From positions 1,674,001-1,738,000 of the forward strand of contig NZ_CP127295.1 of assembly GCF_030285665.1 (NCBI RefSeq): a DNA stretch of 64,000 bases, given 5' to 3'. The stretch is from Amycolatopsis mongoliensis. GTDB taxonomy: Bacteria; Actinomycetota; Actinomycetes; Mycobacteriales; Pseudonocardiaceae. The translations under genes were made by a program, and so were the position numbers. The notes under the pieces were generated by a model that saw only the letters and a list, made by a program, of their open reading frames with translations, did not search any database and was not told where the DNA came from. This document shows, one piece after another, positions 1-11,629 of this stretch (position 1 is its first letter; every line of letters begins with the position of its first letter).

Positions 1-69
1 GCGGATGCAGAGGATTTCCTTCGCACCCGTGTTGTCGGCTACCCGAAGCCGCGACTCCTGCTGGATCAC
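1..69 (-). CDS. rplN: Ribosomal protein L14, N-terminal fragment cut by the window edge
   Basis: Reading the minus strand from a GTG at 69-67 gives 23 codons beginning [19 protein letters not shown], the very conserved start of ribosomal protein L14, which binds 23S rRNA near the subunit interface. The frame runs open off the left edge. It lies 90 bp downstream of rpsQ, exactly where L14 starts the spc gene group after S17 in bacteria. Only the first fifth of the protein is present. Confidence 0.9.
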   Translation of the reverse strand, partial: MIQQESRLRVADNTGAKEILCIR

Positions 70-159
70 GTCAACTCCTGTATGTCGCGCCGGTTCTCGC
101 CCGCTTGTGAGTTTTCACATGGCGAGCCTTGCGGAACTAAAGACTCCTGAGAGCCCTGC

Positions 160-438
160 TTACTTGGCCTTCTCCACGATCTGCACCAGGCGCCACCGCT
201 TCGTCGCCGACAGCGGGCGGGTCTCCATCAGGGTGACCCGGTCGCCCACGCCCGCCTCGTTGTTCTCGTCGTGCACCTTCACCTTGGAGGTGGTGCGGAC
301 GACCTTCGAGTAGCGGGGGTGCTTCTTGCGGTCCTCGAGCTCGACCACGATCGTCTTGTTCATCTTGTCCGAGACGACGTAGCCCTCGCGGACCTTGCGG
401 TCGTTCCGGGCCGGCGTCTCGGTGGTGGGCTCGCTCAT
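160..438 (-). CDS. rpsQ: 30S ribosomal protein S17
   Basis: A 92-aa protein with the S17 OB-fold core: [20 protein letters not shown] near the start and the [20 protein letters not shown] segment in the middle, ending in a short basic tail. S17 is a primary 16S rRNA-binding protein of the 30S subunit. The ATG start overlaps the rpmC stop by 4 nt, so the two genes are probably translationally coupled. The length is normal, with a short Thr/Glu-rich N-terminal extension typical of actinobacteria. Confidence 0.97.
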   Translation of the reverse strand: MSEPTTETPARNDRKVREGYVVSDKMNKTIVVELEDRKKHPRYSKVVRTTSKVKVHDENNEAGVGDRVTLMETRPLSATKRWRLVQIVEKAK

Positions 439-683
439 GCGGCACCTTCACTCTCGGCGTCGGGGGCAACGGACAGGCCGAGTTCGCGCTCGCGCATGAC
501 CGTGTAGATCCGCGCGATGTCCGTGCGGACGGTGCGCAGACGGCGGTTGTTGTCGAGCTGCCCGGTCGCCATCTGGAAGCGGAGGTTGAAGAGCTCCTCC
601 TTGTATTCCTTGAGACGCAGGACGAGCTCTTCCGCGGTGAGCTCACGCAGCTCCGATGCCAGAGCGGCACCTGCCTTCGCCAT
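435..683 (-). CDS. rpmC: 50S ribosomal protein L29
   Basis: An 82-aa protein containing the L29 two-helix hairpin ([20 protein letters not shown], then [19 protein letters not shown] and [16 protein letters not shown]). L29 sits beside L23 at the polypeptide exit tunnel. The acidic tail after residue 70 is longer than in E. coli (63 aa) but usual in actinomycetes. The ATG touches the last base of rplP, and the stop overlaps rpsQ by 4 nt, so it is embedded tightly in the S10 operon. Confidence 0.96.
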   Translation of the reverse strand: MAKAGAALASELRELTAEELVLRLKEYKEELFNLRFQMATGQLDNNRRLRTVRTDIARIYTVMRERELGLSVAPDAESEGAA

Positions 684-1102
684 CAGAACTCACCACCTTC
701 ACGGGTCACGATGCGGCACTTCATGGGCAGCTTGTGGATCGCGCGACGGAGCGCCTCGCGGGCGGTCTCCTCGTTCGGGAACGAGATCTCGAACATCACG
801 CGGCCCGGCTTCACGTTGGCGATCCACCACTCGGGCGAACCCTTACCGGAACCCATGCGGGTTTCGGCCGGCTTCTTGGTCAGCGGGCGGTCCGGGTAGA
901 TGGTCGTCCACACCTTGCCACCACGCTTGATGTGACGGGTCATGGCGATACGAGCGGACTCGATCTGCCGGTTCGTCACGTAGCTGTGCTCAAGCGCCTG
1001 GATGCCGTACTCGCCGAAGCTGACCTTCGTGCCACCCTTGGCGGCGCCGTGGCGCTTCGGGGAGTGCTGCTTCCGGTGCTTGACCCTGCGCGGGATGAGC
1101 AC
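683..1102 (-). CDS. rplP: 50S ribosomal protein L16
   Basis: A 139-aa protein starting [19 protein letters not shown], the canonical L16 N-terminus, followed by [15 protein letters not shown] and the conserved core [20 protein letters not shown]16 helps organise the A-site tRNA region of the 50S subunit. It follows rpsC after 3 nt and abuts rpmC by one base. Length and motifs are those of the family. Confidence 0.98.
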   Translation of the reverse strand: MLIPRRVKHRKQHSPKRHGAAKGGTKVSFGEYGIQALEHSYVTNRQIESARIAMTRHIKRGGKVWTTIYPDRPLTKKPAETRMGSGKGSPEWWIANVKPGRVMFEISFPNEETAREALRRAIHKLPMKCRIVTREGGEF

Positions 1103-1105
1103 GTC

Positions 1106-1932
<827 letters not shown>

Positions 1933-1933
<1 letters not shown>

Positions 1934-2349
1934 TACCGGCCACCTGCCTTCTTCTTGCTCTGAGCCTTCTGCGCGACGGCCGGACGCGACTCCACCTCGA
2001 CGGTGATGTGGCTGGTCCGCTTGCGGATCCGGTACGCACGGCCCTGGGCCCGCGGGCGGATCCGCTTGAGGGTGGGGCCCTCGTCGGCGTATGCGTTCTT
2101 GACCCAGAGCGTCTCCGGGTCCAGCTGAAGGTTGTTCTCGGCGTTGGCCACGGCGCTGGCGAGCACCTTCGCGACCGGCTCGCTGGCCGCCTGCGGGGCG
2201 AACCGGAGCACGGCCAAGGCGTCGGCGGCGCTACGTCCCTTGATGAGCTCGATCACCCGGCGCACCTTGGTCGGCGAGTCCCGGACGAAGCGAGCCCGCG
2301 CGTAAGCCGTAGGCAGGGCCTCGACCGTCGCGTCGTTCTGGGCGTTCAT
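1933..2349 (-). CDS. rplV: 50S ribosomal protein L22
   Basis: A 138-aa protein with the L22 core [20 protein letters not shown] and the beta-hairpin region around [20 protein letters not shown] that reaches into the exit tunnel, where macrolide-resistance changes map in other species. No alteration of the hairpin is obvious. A Lys/Gln-rich tail of about 20 residues follows. It lies between rpsS (31 bp gap) and rpsC (1-nt overlap). Confidence 0.97.
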
Positions 2350-2380
2350 CGCTACTTCCCTTGTCTTGTTTCGTGCCCGC

Positions 2381-2662
2381 TCAGCGGCGGCGCGACTTGC
2401 GGTCGTCCTTGATGTGGCCCTTGAAGGTCCGCGTCGGGGCGAACTCGCCCAGCTTGTGACCCACCATGGCCTCGGTGACGAACACCGGGACGTGCTTGCG
2501 GCCGTCGTGCACGGCGATCGTGTGACCCAGGAAGTCCGGGATGATCGTCGAGCGGCGCGACCAGGTCTTGATGACCGTCTTCTTGCCCGATTCGTTCAGC
2601 GCGTCCACCTTCTTGAGCAGGTGGTCGTCCACGAAGGGGCCTTTCTTAAGGCTACGTGGCAT
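2381..2662 (-). CDS. rpsS: 30S ribosomal protein S19
   Basis: A 93-aa protein starting [20 protein letters not shown] with the S19 signature [20 protein letters not shown] and [14 protein letters not shown]19 binds the head of the 30S subunit near tRNA anticodons. The length is standard. It sits 18 bp after rplB and 31 bp before rplV, in the normal S10 operon order. Confidence 0.98.
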   Translation of the reverse strand: MPRSLKKGPFVDDHLLKKVDALNESGKKTVIKTWSRRSTIIPDFLGHTIAVHDGRKHVPVFVTEAMVGHKLGEFAPTRTFKGHIKDDRKSRRR

Positions 2663-2680
2663 GTTCTTCTACCTCCCTGC

Positions 2681-3517
2681 TCAGCGCTTGTTCTTGCCGG
2701 TACGCCGGCGGCGGACGATGAGGGCGTCGCTCGGCTTGCGCCGGCGCGTGCGACCCTCGGGCTTACCGTTCGGGTTGACCGGGTGGCGACCACCGGAGGT
2801 CTTACCCTCACCACCACCGTGCGGGTGGTCGACCGGGTTCATGACGACACCACGGACCGTGGGGCGCTTGCCGCGCCAGCGGTTGCGGCCGGCCTTGCCC
2901 CAGTTGATGTTGGCGTGCTCGGAGTTGCCGACCTCGCCGACCGTGGCGCGGTTGCGCACGTCCACGTTGCGGATCTCGCCCGAGGGGAGACGCAGCTGGG
3001 CGTACGGACCGTCCTTGGCGACGAGCTGCACCTTCGCGCCCGCGGACCGCGCCATCTTCGCGCCGCCACCGGGGCGGAGCTCGATCGCGTGGATCACGGT
3101 GCCGACCGGGATGTTGCGCAGCGGCAGGTTGTTGCCCGGCTTGATGTCGGCCCGGGGGCCGTTCTCGACGGTGTCGCCCTGCTTCAGCTTCTCCGGCGCG
3201 ATGATGTAGCGCTTCTCGCCGTCGGCGTAGTGCAGCAGCGCGATGCGAGCGGACCGGTTGGGGTCGTACTCGATGTGCGCGACCTTGGCGGGGATGCCGT
3301 CCTTGTCGTTGCGACGGAAGTCGATGACTCGGTACGCGCGCTTGTGGCCGCCACCCTTGTGCCGGGTGGTGATCTTGCCGGACGAGTTGCGACCGCCCGA
3401 ACCGCTCAGCGGACGAAGCAGCGACTTCTCCGGAGTGGAGCGGGTGATCTCGGCGAAGTCCGAGACGCTCGAACCGCGACGACCCGGGGTCGTCGGCTTG
3501 TACTTGCGGATGCCCAT
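2681..3517 (-). CDS. rplB: 50S ribosomal protein L2
   Basis: A 278-aa protein beginning [20 protein letters not shown] with the highly conserved C-terminal [12 protein letters not shown] motif whose His is near the peptidyl-transferase centre. The OB-fold and SH3-like domains are both complete. L2 is a primary 23S rRNA binder needed for subunit association. It follows rplW after 15 bp. Confidence 0.98.
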   Translation of the reverse strand: MGIRKYKPTTPGRRGSSVSDFAEITRSTPEKSLLRPLSGSGGRNSSGKITTRHKGGGHKRAYRVIDFRRNDKDGIPAKVAHIEYDPNRSARIALLHYADGEKRYIIAPEKLKQGDTVENGPRADIKPGNNLPLRNIPVGTVIHAIELRPGGGAKMARSAGAKVQLVAKDGPYAQLRLPSGEIRNVDVRNRATVGEVGNSEHANINWGKAGRNRWRGKRPTVRGVVMNPVDHPHGGGEGKTSGGRHPVNPNGKPEGRTRRRKPSDALIVRRRRTGKNKR

Positions 3518-3532
3518 TGTCAGCTCAGTCCT

Positions 3533-3844
3533 TTACGCGGTGGGTCCGCCGAAGATCTCGATCGCCTTGCTCTCGGGCGAAAGAGTCACGATGGCGCGCT
3601 TGGTGTCCTTGCGCTTGCCGAAGCCCGCGCGAGTCCGCTTCCGCTTGCCCTGGCGGTTGGCCGTGTTGACGCTGACCACCTTGACGCCGAACACCTTCTC
3701 GACCGCGATCTTGATCTGGGTCTTGTTGGCGTCCGGGCGGACGATGAACGTGTACTTGTGGTCCTCGAGCAGCCCGTAGGACTTCTCGGAGATGACCGGC
3801 GCGAGCAGGATGTCGCGGGGGTCCGGAATGGCGACCGAACTCAC
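3533..3844 (-). CDS. rplW: 50S ribosomal protein L23
   Basis: A 103-aa protein with L23 features: [20 protein letters not shown] near the N-terminus and [20 protein letters not shown], then the basic loop [20 protein letters not shown]23 lines the tunnel exit and docks trigger factor and SRP. The ATG overlaps the rplD stop by 4 nt. Confidence 0.97.
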   Translation of the reverse strand: MSSVAIPDPRDILLAPVISEKSYGLLEDHKYTFIVRPDANKTQIKIAVEKVFGVKVVSVNTANRQGKRKRTRAGFGKRKDTKRAIVTLSPESKAIEIFGGPTA

Positions 3845-4530
3845 TTCTCGTCACTCCCTTCCGTGACCTCGCCCGACCGCGCCGAAGCCTTGCCGGCCTT
3901 GCCGCGGGCGGGGCCGGCGACGAACACGTCGTACGCGGCCTTGGTGAACACGACGTCGTCGTTGACCAGCACGTCGTAGGTGTTGAGCTGGTCGGCCCAG
4001 AGGAGGTGCACCTCGGGCAGGTTCCGCAGGGAGACCCAGCTCAGCTCGTCGTCCCGGTGCAGCACCACGAGCACGCGCTTCGCGGCCGTGACGGCGGCGA
4101 GGGCGGTCTTGGCGGCCTTGGTCGACGGCTTCTCGCCGGTCACCAGCTCGGTGACGACGTGCAGCTGGCCGGCGCGGGCCCGGTCGGAGAGGGCGCCACG
4201 CAGGGCGGCGGCCTTCATCTTCTTCGGGGTGCGCTGGGAGTAGTCGCGCGGCGTGGGGCCGTGGACGACGCCACCGCCGACGAACTGCGGCGCGCGGGTC
4301 GAACCCTGGCGGGCACGGCCGGTGCCCTTCTGCCGGTACGGCTTCTTGCCGCCACCGGAGACCTCACCACGGGTCTTCGTGTCGTGCGTGCCCTGGCGCG
4401 CGGCGGCCTGCTGGGCCACCACCACCTGGTGCATCAGCGCGACATTGGCCTGCACGTCGAAGATCTCCTCCGGGAGGTCCACGGTGCCGTCGGCTTTACC
4501 GGCCGGGGTCTTCAGCTCGACGCTTGTCAT
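3841..4530 (-). CDS. rplD: 50S ribosomal protein L4
   Basis: A 229-aa protein with the L4 tunnel loop ([20 protein letters not shown], then [19 protein letters not shown]) and the C-terminal Rossmann-like domain ending in [14 protein letters not shown] plus a charged tail. In gamma-proteobacteria L4 represses its own operon through the mRNA leader; whether this happens here cannot be seen. Overlaps of 4 nt with both rplC and rplW point to coupled translation. Confidence 0.97.
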   Translation of the reverse strand: MTSVELKTPAGKADGTVDLPEEIFDVQANVALMHQVVVAQQAAARQGTHDTKTRGEVSGGGKKPYRQKGTGRARQGSTRAPQFVGGGVVHGPTPRDYSQRTPKKMKAAALRGALSDRARAGQLHVVTELVTGEKPSTKAAKTALAAVTAAKRVLVVLHRDDELSWVSLRNLPEVHLLWADQLNTYDVLVNDDVVFTKAAYDVFVAGPARGKAGKASARSGEVTEGSDEK

Positions 4531-5183
4531 TCGGAGTTACCACCCTTCGCGGCGCTGCGCACGAACAGCAGGCCGCCCTTGGGACCGGGCACGGCGCCCT
4601 TGATCAGCAGCAGGCCGTCCTCGGCACGCACGGCGTGCACGGTCAGGTTCTGCGTGGTGACCCGGTCGTTGCCCATCCGGCCCGCCATGCGCAGGCCCTT
4701 GAAGACGCGGCCGGGGGTGGCGCAGCCACCGATCGAACCCGGCTTGCGGTGCACGGCCTGGGCACCGTGGCTCGCGCCCTGGCCCTTGAAACCGTGGCGC
4801 TTCATGACACCGGCGTAGCCCTTGCCCTTGCTGGTACCGGTCACGTCGACCTCGACGCCGGCGGCGAACACCTCGGCGGTGATCTCCTGGCCGACCTCGT
4901 AGGTCTCGGCGTCGGTGGTACGCAGCTCCGCGAGGAAGCGCCGCGGGGTCACGCCCGCCTTTTCGTAGTGGCCGGTGCGCGGCTTGTTCACCTTGCGCGG
5001 GTCGACCGCGCCGAACGCCAGCTGCACGGCCTTGTAGCCGTCCTTCTCCTGCGTCCGAACCTGGGTCACCACGTTCGGACCGGCCTTCACGACGGTGACC
5101 GGGACAACCCGGTTCTGCTCGTCGAAGACCTGGGTCATGCCGAGCTTGGTGCCCAGGATGCCCTTCATCTGCCTGTCAGACAT
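4527..5183 (-). CDS. rplC: 50S ribosomal protein L3
   Basis: A 218-aa protein starting [20 protein letters not shown] with the L3 signature [22 protein letters not shown] split over the central region (around residues 122-145), the loop that approaches the peptidyl-transferase centre. The Gln methylated by PrmB in other bacteria lies in this motif. It is the second gene of the S10 operon, 31 bp after rpsJ. Confidence 0.97.
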   Translation of the reverse strand: MSDRQMKGILGTKLGMTQVFDEQNRVVPVTVVKAGPNVVTQVRTQEKDGYKAVQLAFGAVDPRKVNKPRTGHYEKAGVTPRRFLAELRTTDAETYEVGQEITAEVFAAGVEVDVTGTSKGKGYAGVMKRHGFKGQGASHGAQAVHRKPGSIGGCATPGRVFKGLRMAGRMGNDRVTTQNLTVHAVRAEDGLLLIKGAVPGPKGGLLFVRSAAKGGNSE

Positions 5184-5214
5184 GAGTCTCTTATCTCCGC
5201 CGCTCGCCCAACGC

Positions 5215-5520
5215 TTACTGGATGTTGACGTCGACGCTCGCCGGCAGGTCGATGCGCATGAGCGCGTCGACCGTCTTCGGCGTCGGGTCGAGGATGTCGA
5301 TCAGACGCTTGTGCGTGCGCATCTCGAAGTGCTCGCGCGAGTCCTTGTACTTGTGCGGCGAGCGGATGACGCAGTAAACGTTCTTCTCGGTGGGCAGCGG
5401 CACCGGCCCGACAACACGGGCGCCGGTGCGCGTGACCGTCTCCACGATCTTGCGCGCCGAGGTGTCGATCGCCTCGTGGTCGTAGGCCTTGAGCCGGATG
5501 CGGATCTTCTGTCCCGCCAT
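5215..5520 (-). CDS. rpsJ: 30S ribosomal protein S10
   Basis: From the ATG at 5520 the product is 101 aa, [20 protein letters not shown] to PASVDVNIQ, the exact S10 length. An in-frame extension reaches beyond 5800 but has no S10 homology and lacks a better ribosome site, so this start is chosen; an AGGAACGAGC-like purine stretch precedes it. S10 is both a 30S head protein and the NusE partner of NusB and NusG in antitermination. It is the first gene of the operon. Confidence 0.98.
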   Translation of the reverse strand: MAGQKIRIRLKAYDHEAIDTSARKIVETVTRTGARVVGPVPLPTEKNVYCVIRSPHKYKDSREHFEMRTHKRLIDILDPTPKTVDALMRIDLPASVDVNIQ

Positions 5521-5880
5521 GGTGGCTGCTCGTTCCTTGTCGTCTCGTGCCGCTATCTCACAAACCCGGCCGGGTGTTGCCACCCAGGCCCTGGGTTTCC
5601 GCAGTTCAACGGCCCTGTCCCCGGTCCACGCGGTCGGGCGTGTCGCGCCCGACGCACAGACGGATCCCGCGGGATCGTCGTCTTGCCTGGTCTTCCTCAA
5701 CGTGAGGAGGCTCTGAGCCGGCACCGCCTTTTCAAGCACTGCCGTCTCACTGCCTTTGCCCGCTCGCCTCACCCGAAGGAAGAGCTCGGCGGACCGTGGC
5801 CACTCGCGCCAGGGCGGCCGGACCCCCGAAGGAATCGGCCGCCCCAGGACGAGCAACCTGAATAGTGTCGCACACGTGAT
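5521..5880 (-). promoter_or_regulatory. Long untranslated leader and promoter region of the S10 operon
   Basis: About 360 bp separate rpsJ from the terminator after tuf, with no convincing gene inside. A perfect 8-bp stem with a 5-nt loop lies at 5633-5653 (arms GTCGGGCG and CGCCCGAC). Its left part belongs to a 17-mer at 5629-5645 that recurs in the rpsL leader at 10309-10325. No strong -35/-10 pair was recognised, so the promoter position is unassigned. A leader of this length suits transcript-level control of ribosomal protein synthesis, but that is inference. Confidence 0.45.
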
Positions 5881-5891
5881 TTGACGCCCCT

Positions 5892-5918
5892 GACCCGGGG
5901 GTGTATTGCCCCCGGGTC
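5892..5918 (-). terminator. Intrinsic-type terminator after tuf
   Basis: A perfect 10-bp inverted repeat (GACCCGGGGG and CCCCCGGGTC) with a 7-nt loop starts 10 bp beyond the tuf stop. There is no real U-run after it, which is common for actinobacterial terminators. It separates the str operon from the S10 operon. Confidence 0.75.
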
Positions 5919-5928
5919 GGGCGCCGAA

Positions 5929-7122
<1,194 letters not shown>

Positions 7123-7156
7123 TGGAATGTCCTCCTGGACTGATTTCGCTTTGTGC

Positions 7157-7186
7157 TCGGGGGCCGGCGTGGCTGCCGACCCCCGA
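7157..7186 (-). other. Hairpin in the fusA-tuf gap
   Basis: A 12-bp inverted repeat with one mismatch (arms 7157-7168 and 7175-7186, loop of 6 nt) lies between the fusA stop and the tuf start. It could attenuate, stabilise or process the transcript so that tuf is expressed at a level different from fusA. It lacks a U-run, so full termination is unlikely. Function not established. Confidence 0.4.
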
Positions 7187-7251
7187 ATGTTCCTTCGTCG
7201 GTGCTGCGGACGTTCAGGAGAGTCCCTTAATGCCCGCGCGCGGTGGGGGAG

Positions 7252-9351
7252 TTACTCCCCCGTCGCCTTCGCGATGATTTCCTTCGCGACGTTCGCGGGA
7301 ACCTCGGCGTAGGAGTCGAACACCATGGAGTAGTTCGCCCGGCCCTGGGTGCGGGACCGCAGGTCGCCGACGTAGCCGAACATCTCCGACAGCGGGACCA
7401 GCGCCTTCACGACGCGGGTGCCCGCCCGCTCCTCCATGGCCTGGATCTGACCACGGCGGGAGTTGAGGTCACCGATGACGTCACCCATGTAGTCCTCGGG
7501 CGTGGTCACCTCGACCGCCATCATCGGCTCCAGGATCACCGGGCCGGCCTTCTTCGCGGCTTCCTTCATCGCCATGGAACCGGCGATCTTGAACGCCATC
7601 TCCGAAGAGTCGACCTCGTGGTACGCACCGTCCAACAGGGTGAACTTCAACCCGACGAGCGGGTAGCCGGCCAGGACGCCGTACTGCATCGCGTCCTGCG
7701 CGCCCGCGTCGACCGACGGGATGTACTCCCGCGGCACGCGACCACCGGTCACCTTGTTGTCGAACTCGTAGAGCGCGCCGTCGGTGCGCTCGAGCGGCTC
7801 CAGCTTCACGATGACCTTCGCGAACTGGCCGGAACCACCGGTCTGCTTCTTGTGGACGTAGTCGAGCTTCTCGACCGTCTTCTTGATCGTCTCGCGGTAG
7901 GCGACCTGCGGCTTGCCGATGTTCGCCTCGACCTTGTAGTCGGACTTCATCCGGTTCACCAGCACCTCGAGGTGCAGCTCGCCCATGCCCGCGATGATCG
8001 TCTGGCCGGTGTCCTCGTCCAGCTTGACCTGGAACGTCGGGTCCTCTTCGGCCAGCTTCTGGATCGCCAGGGACAGCTTCTCCTGGTCGGCCTTCGTCTT
8101 CGGCTCGATCGCGACCCGGATGACCGGCTCGGGGAACGTCATCGACTCCAGCACGATCGGGTTCTGCGGGTCCGCCAGGGTGTCACCCGTGGTGGTGTCC
8201 TTCAGCCCGATGACCGCGTAGATGTGGCCGACCTGGGCGTCGTCCACCGGGTTCTCCTTGTTGGAGTGCATCTGGAAGATCTTCCCGATGCGCTCCTTGC
8301 GCTCCTTGGTCGCGTTGATGACCTGAGCGCCGGCGGCGACCTTGCCCGAGTACACCCGGATGTAGGTCAGCTTGCCGAAGAACGGGTGCGCGGCGATCTT
8401 GAACGCGAGCGCGGCGAACGGCTCGTCGACCGACGCCTTGCGGGACGCCACGGTCTCGCCGTCGGGCAGCAGGCCCTCGACGGCCGGGACGTCCAACGGG
8501 GTCGGCAGGTAGTCGATGACCGCGTCGAGCATGGGCTGCACGCCCTTGTTCTTGAACGCGGAACCGGCCAGCACCGGGAAGACCTGGCTGGTGATGGTGA
8601 GCTTGCGGATGCCGGCCTTGATCTCGGCCTCCGTCAGCTCCTCACCCTCGAGGAACTTCTCCATCAGCGCGTCGTCCGCCTCGGCGACGGTCTCGACGAG
8701 CTTCTCGCGGTACTCCGCGGCCTTCTCGGCCAGGTCGGCCGGGATGTCCTCGACGGAGTAGTCCTCGCCCTTCTGGACCTCGCCGCGCCAGGTCAGCGCC
8801 TTCATGCGGACCAGGTCGACGACACCTTCGAACTCGTTCTCGGCGCCGATCGGCAGCTGGATGACCAGCGGCCGGACACCGAGGCGGTCGACGATGGTCT
8901 TCACCGTGTAGTAGAAGTCCGCGCCGAGCTTGTCCATCTTGTTGACGAAGCAGATGCGCGGGACGTCGTACTTGTCCGCCTGCCGCCAGACCTGCTCGGA
9001 CTGCGGCTCGACGCCTTCCTTGCCGTCGAACACCGCGACCGCACCGTCGAGCACCCGGAGGTTGCGCTCCACCTCGACGGTGAAGTCGACGTGGCCCGGG
9101 GTGTCGATGATGTTGATCTGGTGGTCGTCCCAGAAGGTGGTGGTCGCAGCCGAGGTGATGGTGATACCCCGCTTCTGCTCCTCCTCCATCCAGTCCATGG
9201 TGGCGGCGCCGTCGTGGACCTCACCGATCTTGTAGTTGACCCCGGTGTAGAACAGGATCCGCTCGGTGGTGGTGGTCTTGCCGGCGTCGATGTGGGCCAT
9301 GATGCCGATGTTGCGGACCTTGTTCAGGTCGGTCAGCACTTCACGTGCCAC
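7252..9351 (-). CDS. fusA: Elongation factor G
   Basis: A 699-aa translocase GTPase. The N-terminus holds [20 protein letters not shown] (P-loop, about residues 18-37), [11 protein letters not shown] (switch I), DTPGHVDF (about 84-91) and NKMDKLG (about 138-144). Domains III to V are complete, including GEVQKGE and the C-terminal [12 protein letters not shown] segment. It catalyses ribosomal translocation and, with RRF, recycling. It sits 63 bp after rpsG in the classic rpsL-rpsG-fusA-tuf order. Confidence 0.99.
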   Translation of the reverse strand: MAREVLTDLNKVRNIGIMAHIDAGKTTTTERILFYTGVNYKIGEVHDGAATMDWMEEEQKRGITITSAATTTFWDDHQINIIDTPGHVDFTVEVERNLRVLDGAVAVFDGKEGVEPQSEQVWRQADKYDVPRICFVNKMDKLGADFYYTVKTIVDRLGVRPLVIQLPIGAENEFEGVVDLVRMKALTWRGEVQKGEDYSVEDIPADLAEKAAEYREKLVETVAEADDALMEKFLEGEELTEAEIKAGIRKLTITSQVFPVLAGSAFKNKGVQPMLDAVIDYLPTPLDVPAVEGLLPDGETVASRKASVDEPFAALAFKIAAHPFFGKLTYIRVYSGKVAAGAQVINATKERKERIGKIFQMHSNKENPVDDAQVGHIYAVIGLKDTTTGDTLADPQNPIVLESMTFPEPVIRVAIEPKTKADQEKLSLAIQKLAEEDPTFQVKLDEDTGQTIIAGMGELHLEVLVNRMKSDYKVEANIGKPQVAYRETIKKTVEKLDYVHKKQTGGSGQFAKVIVKLEPLERTDGALYEFDNKVTGGRVPREYIPSVDAGAQDAMQYGVLAGYPLVGLKFTLLDGAYHEVDSSEMAFKIAGSMAMKEAAKKAGPVILEPMMAVEVTTPEDYMGDVIGDLNSRRGQIQAMEERAGTRVVKALVPLSEMFGYVGDLRSRTQGRANYSMVFDSYAEVPANVAKEIIAKATGE

Positions 9352-9414
9352 GAGAGTGTTCCCCTGTTCTCAAGCTTGGGGCCCGGCATGGCTTGGTCGA
9401 CAGCCGGGCGGTCA

Positions 9415-9885
9415 TCACCAGCGGTAGTGCGCGAAGGCCCGGTTGGACTCGGCCATCTTGTGCGTGTCCTCGCGGCGCTTCACGCTGGCACCGAGGCCGT
9501 TGGAAGCGTCGAGGAGCTCGTTCTGCAGGCGCTCGATCATCGTCTTCTCGCGGCGGGCCTGCGAGAAGGAGACCAGCCAGCGCAGCGCGAGGGTGGTGGA
9601 GCGGCCCGGCTTGACCTCGATCGGCACCTGGTAGGTGGCGCCACCGACGCGGCGGCTCTTCACCTCGATGGTGGGCTTCACGTTGTCGAGGGCGCGCTTC
9701 AGCGTGACGACCGGGTCGGTGCCCGTCTTCTCGCGAGCGCCTTCGAGCGCGCCGTACACGATGCGCTCGGCCAGGGACCGCTTCCCGTCCTTCAGCACCT
9801 TGTTCACCAGCTGGGTGACCAGCGGGGAGGCGTAGACGGGGTCGGAGATCAGCGGCCGCTTCGGGGCCGGACCCTTGCGGGGCAT
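9415..9885 (-). CDS. rpsG: 30S ribosomal protein S7
   Basis: A 156-aa protein starting [20 protein letters not shown] and ending [15 protein letters not shown], both typical of S7, which nucleates assembly of the 30S head. Its ATG overlaps the TAG stop of rpsL by one base (9885). The length equals that of most bacterial S7 proteins. Confidence 0.98.
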   Translation of the reverse strand: MPRKGPAPKRPLISDPVYASPLVTQLVNKVLKDGKRSLAERIVYGALEGAREKTGTDPVVTLKRALDNVKPTIEVKSRRVGGATYQVPIEVKPGRSTTLALRWLVSFSQARREKTMIERLQNELLDASNGLGASVKRREDTHKMAESNRAFAHYRW

Positions 9886-10259
9886 TAGCTCTTCTCCTTC
9901 TTCGCGCCGTACCGGCTGCGCGCCTGCTTGCGGTTCTTGACACCCTGCGTGTCGAGCGAACCGCGGATGATCTTGTAACGGACACCCGGAAGGTCCTTCA
10001 CACGACCACCACGCACGAGCACCATCGAGTGCTCCTGCAGGTTGTGGCCCTCACCGGGGATGTAGGCGGTGACCTCGATGCCGCTGGTCAGCTTCACACG
10101 CGCGACCTTGCGAAGCGCCGAGTTCGGCTTCTTGGGGGTCGTGGTGTACACGCGAGTGCACACGCCACGCCGCTGCGGGCTCCCCTTGAGGGCCGCGGTC
10201 TTCTGCTTGGCAGCCTTGTCCTGGCGGCCCTTGCGGACCAGCTGCTGGATCGTGGGCAA
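9885..10259 (-). CDS. rpsL: 30S ribosomal protein S12
   Basis: Starting from a TTG at 10259-10257, with an AGGAAGC site upstream, the product is 124 aa beginning [20 protein letters not shown]. The decoding-centre loops are [16 protein letters not shown] and the [20 protein letters not shown] region, both wild type for the Lys positions altered in streptomycin resistance. The frame stays open upstream but that part looks like noise. It is the first gene of the str operon. Confidence 0.96.
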   Translation of the reverse strand: MPTIQQLVRKGRQDKAAKQKTAALKGSPQRRGVCTRVYTTTPKKPNSALRKVARVKLTSGIEVTAYIPGEGHNLQEHSMVLVRGGRVKDLPGVRYKIIRGSLDTQGVKNRKQARSRYGAKKEKS

Positions 10260-10753
10260 TGGACCAGCTTCCTGTCGTGATCTGCTTCTTCGTGTCTTCA
10301 CCGGCCCCCGCGGTCGGGCGTGTCGGCCCGCGTCACGGTCTCGCGACCGGTAACTTCCCGGAGGGATTTTCCGTCGGAACCCCGACCTGCCGAAGCCGGT
10401 GACCGGGTGCCTGAGCACCCCGCCCATGCGCACGGCACGCGGAGCGGCCCGACGCCTGCCGGGCACGGTCTCCAAAGATACCCGCCCGGGTCCGGGCGGA
10501 GCGCGGCGGGGGGTCCGAAGGTCGGCGAACCTCCAGCCTACCTCCGAACGGCACCGGGCCGCGGGATGTTCCCGCAGTCCGGTCACGCCGGGGCGGACGC
10601 ACGCGGTGCGGCCTCCGCAGGCCTCCCGTACAACACCCCCGGCCTCGGGAATGTTCCGCGGCCGGGGCGCGCCCGGGTGACGTCCTGAACGACTCGTCCC
10701 GGTCGCCGGAGGACCTGAACGAGCCGGTCAAGACGAGCGATCGGACCGGTGGA
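10260..10753 (-). promoter_or_regulatory. Leader and promoter region of the str operon
   Basis: About 490 bp without a recognisable gene lie between rpsL and the 51-aa ORF downstream of it. The part closest to rpsL holds the 17-mer shared with the rpsJ leader (10309-10325), here folding as a weaker 5-bp stem (CGGGC and GCCCG around GTGTCG). A TATCTT hexamer near 10474 on the minus strand could be a -10 element, but no matching -35 was recognised. The rest is GC-rich with no other visible structure. Confidence 0.4.
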
Positions 10754-10909
10754 TCAGTCCTCGTCGGGCTTCGCGTGGTCAGGCTTGCCCGGGTTCGGGT
10801 CGCGCGAGAGGTCGATGAGCGGGTGCACGCCCGCCCCTTCGGGCGCCGCGTGGCTGCCGGTCGACTTCGGCTCTTCGTCGGGCCGCTCGGCCCCTTCGCT
10901 GCTGCTCAT
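10754..10909 (-). CDS. Small acidic hydrophilic protein, 51 aa, unknown
   Basis: An ATG at 10909-10907 preceded by a good AGGAG site 7 nt away opens a 51-codon frame that ends with TGA at 10754. The product starts MSSSEGAERPDEEPKSTG and ends DPNPGKPDHAKPDED; it is rich in Asp, Glu, Pro, Gly and Lys with no membrane segment or known motif, so it should be soluble and disordered. It is transcribed divergently from the ESX-type cassette and lies behind rpsL. No function recognised. The Shine-Dalgarno site and biased codon use are the main support. Confidence 0.6.
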   Translation of the reverse strand: MSSSEGAERPDEEPKSTGSHAAPEGAGVHPLIDLSRDPNPGKPDHAKPDED

Positions 10910-11074
10910 CACGCACTCCTAGCGCTCTTCCCCTGCTTCCCCTTGCGGCCGGAAACCTACCCATTACCCGGTCGGGTGATGCAGCGGGATCGGATCGGGC
11001 GTTCCGTGCGTCACACCGCAGCCGAGGGGCCACGATGGGTGGCGAGCACCGGGCGATCGGGGAGGAACAGGGAC

Positions 11075-11629
11075 ATGTCGGCCGAGTTCGACCAGCTGCA
11101 AGCCGAGTTCGAGCGGTTCGAGGCGAGCATCCGGACCGTCGACGACCGGTTCGCCGGTGTCGGCGCGATGCGGCAGGAGCTGACCGGGCTGCGGGCGAGC
11201 GCGTCCTCACCGGACGGCGGCGTGACCGTGGTCACCGGCCCCGGCGGCGCGGTCCTCGACGTCGAGTTCACCGACGCGGCGCTCGCGAAGGGCCCGCAGG
11301 CGCTGTCCGCCGCGCTCATGGCAACCCTGCGCGAAGCCGTCGGCGAGGCGGCCCGCCGGCAGGCGGTGCTCGTCGAGGAGCACCTGGGCGACAGCCTCGG
11401 CCTGGTCGACCAGGTCCTCGAAACCCAGGCCGTCGCGTTCGGAACCACCGTCGAGGACCTGCGGTCGAAGCTGGCGGAAGGAACGCCGGAGCCGCCGGAC
11501 CCCGCCGAGGACTTCTCCGAGGAGCGGGTCCTGCGCCAGGCCGACGCGCCGCCCCCGCCACCGGCACCGCCCGCAGGCGGGTCCGCCGGCGACACCTTCC
11601 TGCGTTCCCTGTTCGACGAGGAGGACTGA
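11075..11629 (+). CDS. YbaB/EbfC-family-like protein of an ESX-type cassette
   Basis: From the ATG at 11075, with GGAGG 10 nt upstream, the product is 184 aa. Residues 1-120 look like the YbaB/EbfC nucleoid-associated fold: an N-terminal coiled helix (FDQLQAEFERFEASIRTVDD), then GGVTVVTGPGGAVLDVEFTD and a helix with ARRQAVLVEEHLG. The tail is Pro-rich (APPPPPAPP, about residues 158-166) and ends FLRSLFDEED. Such proteins often precede type VII (ESX) substrate genes in actinobacteria. Its stop overlaps the next start in TGATG, so the genes are coupled. The family is moderately sure, the role is unknown. Confidence 0.7.
   Translation: MSAEFDQLQAEFERFEASIRTVDDRFAGVGAMRQELTGLRASASSPDGGVTVVTGPGGAVLDVEFTDAALAKGPQALSAALMATLREAVGEAARRQAVLVEEHLGDSLGLVDQVLETQAVAFGTTVEDLRSKLAEGTPEPPDPAEDFSEERVLRQADAPPPPPAPPAGGSAGDTFLRSLFDEED

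Noticed and set aside
7243-9888. 881-codon plus-strand frame opposite fusA and rpsG
   Set aside because: It spans two real genes on the other strand and has a biased, repetitive composition.
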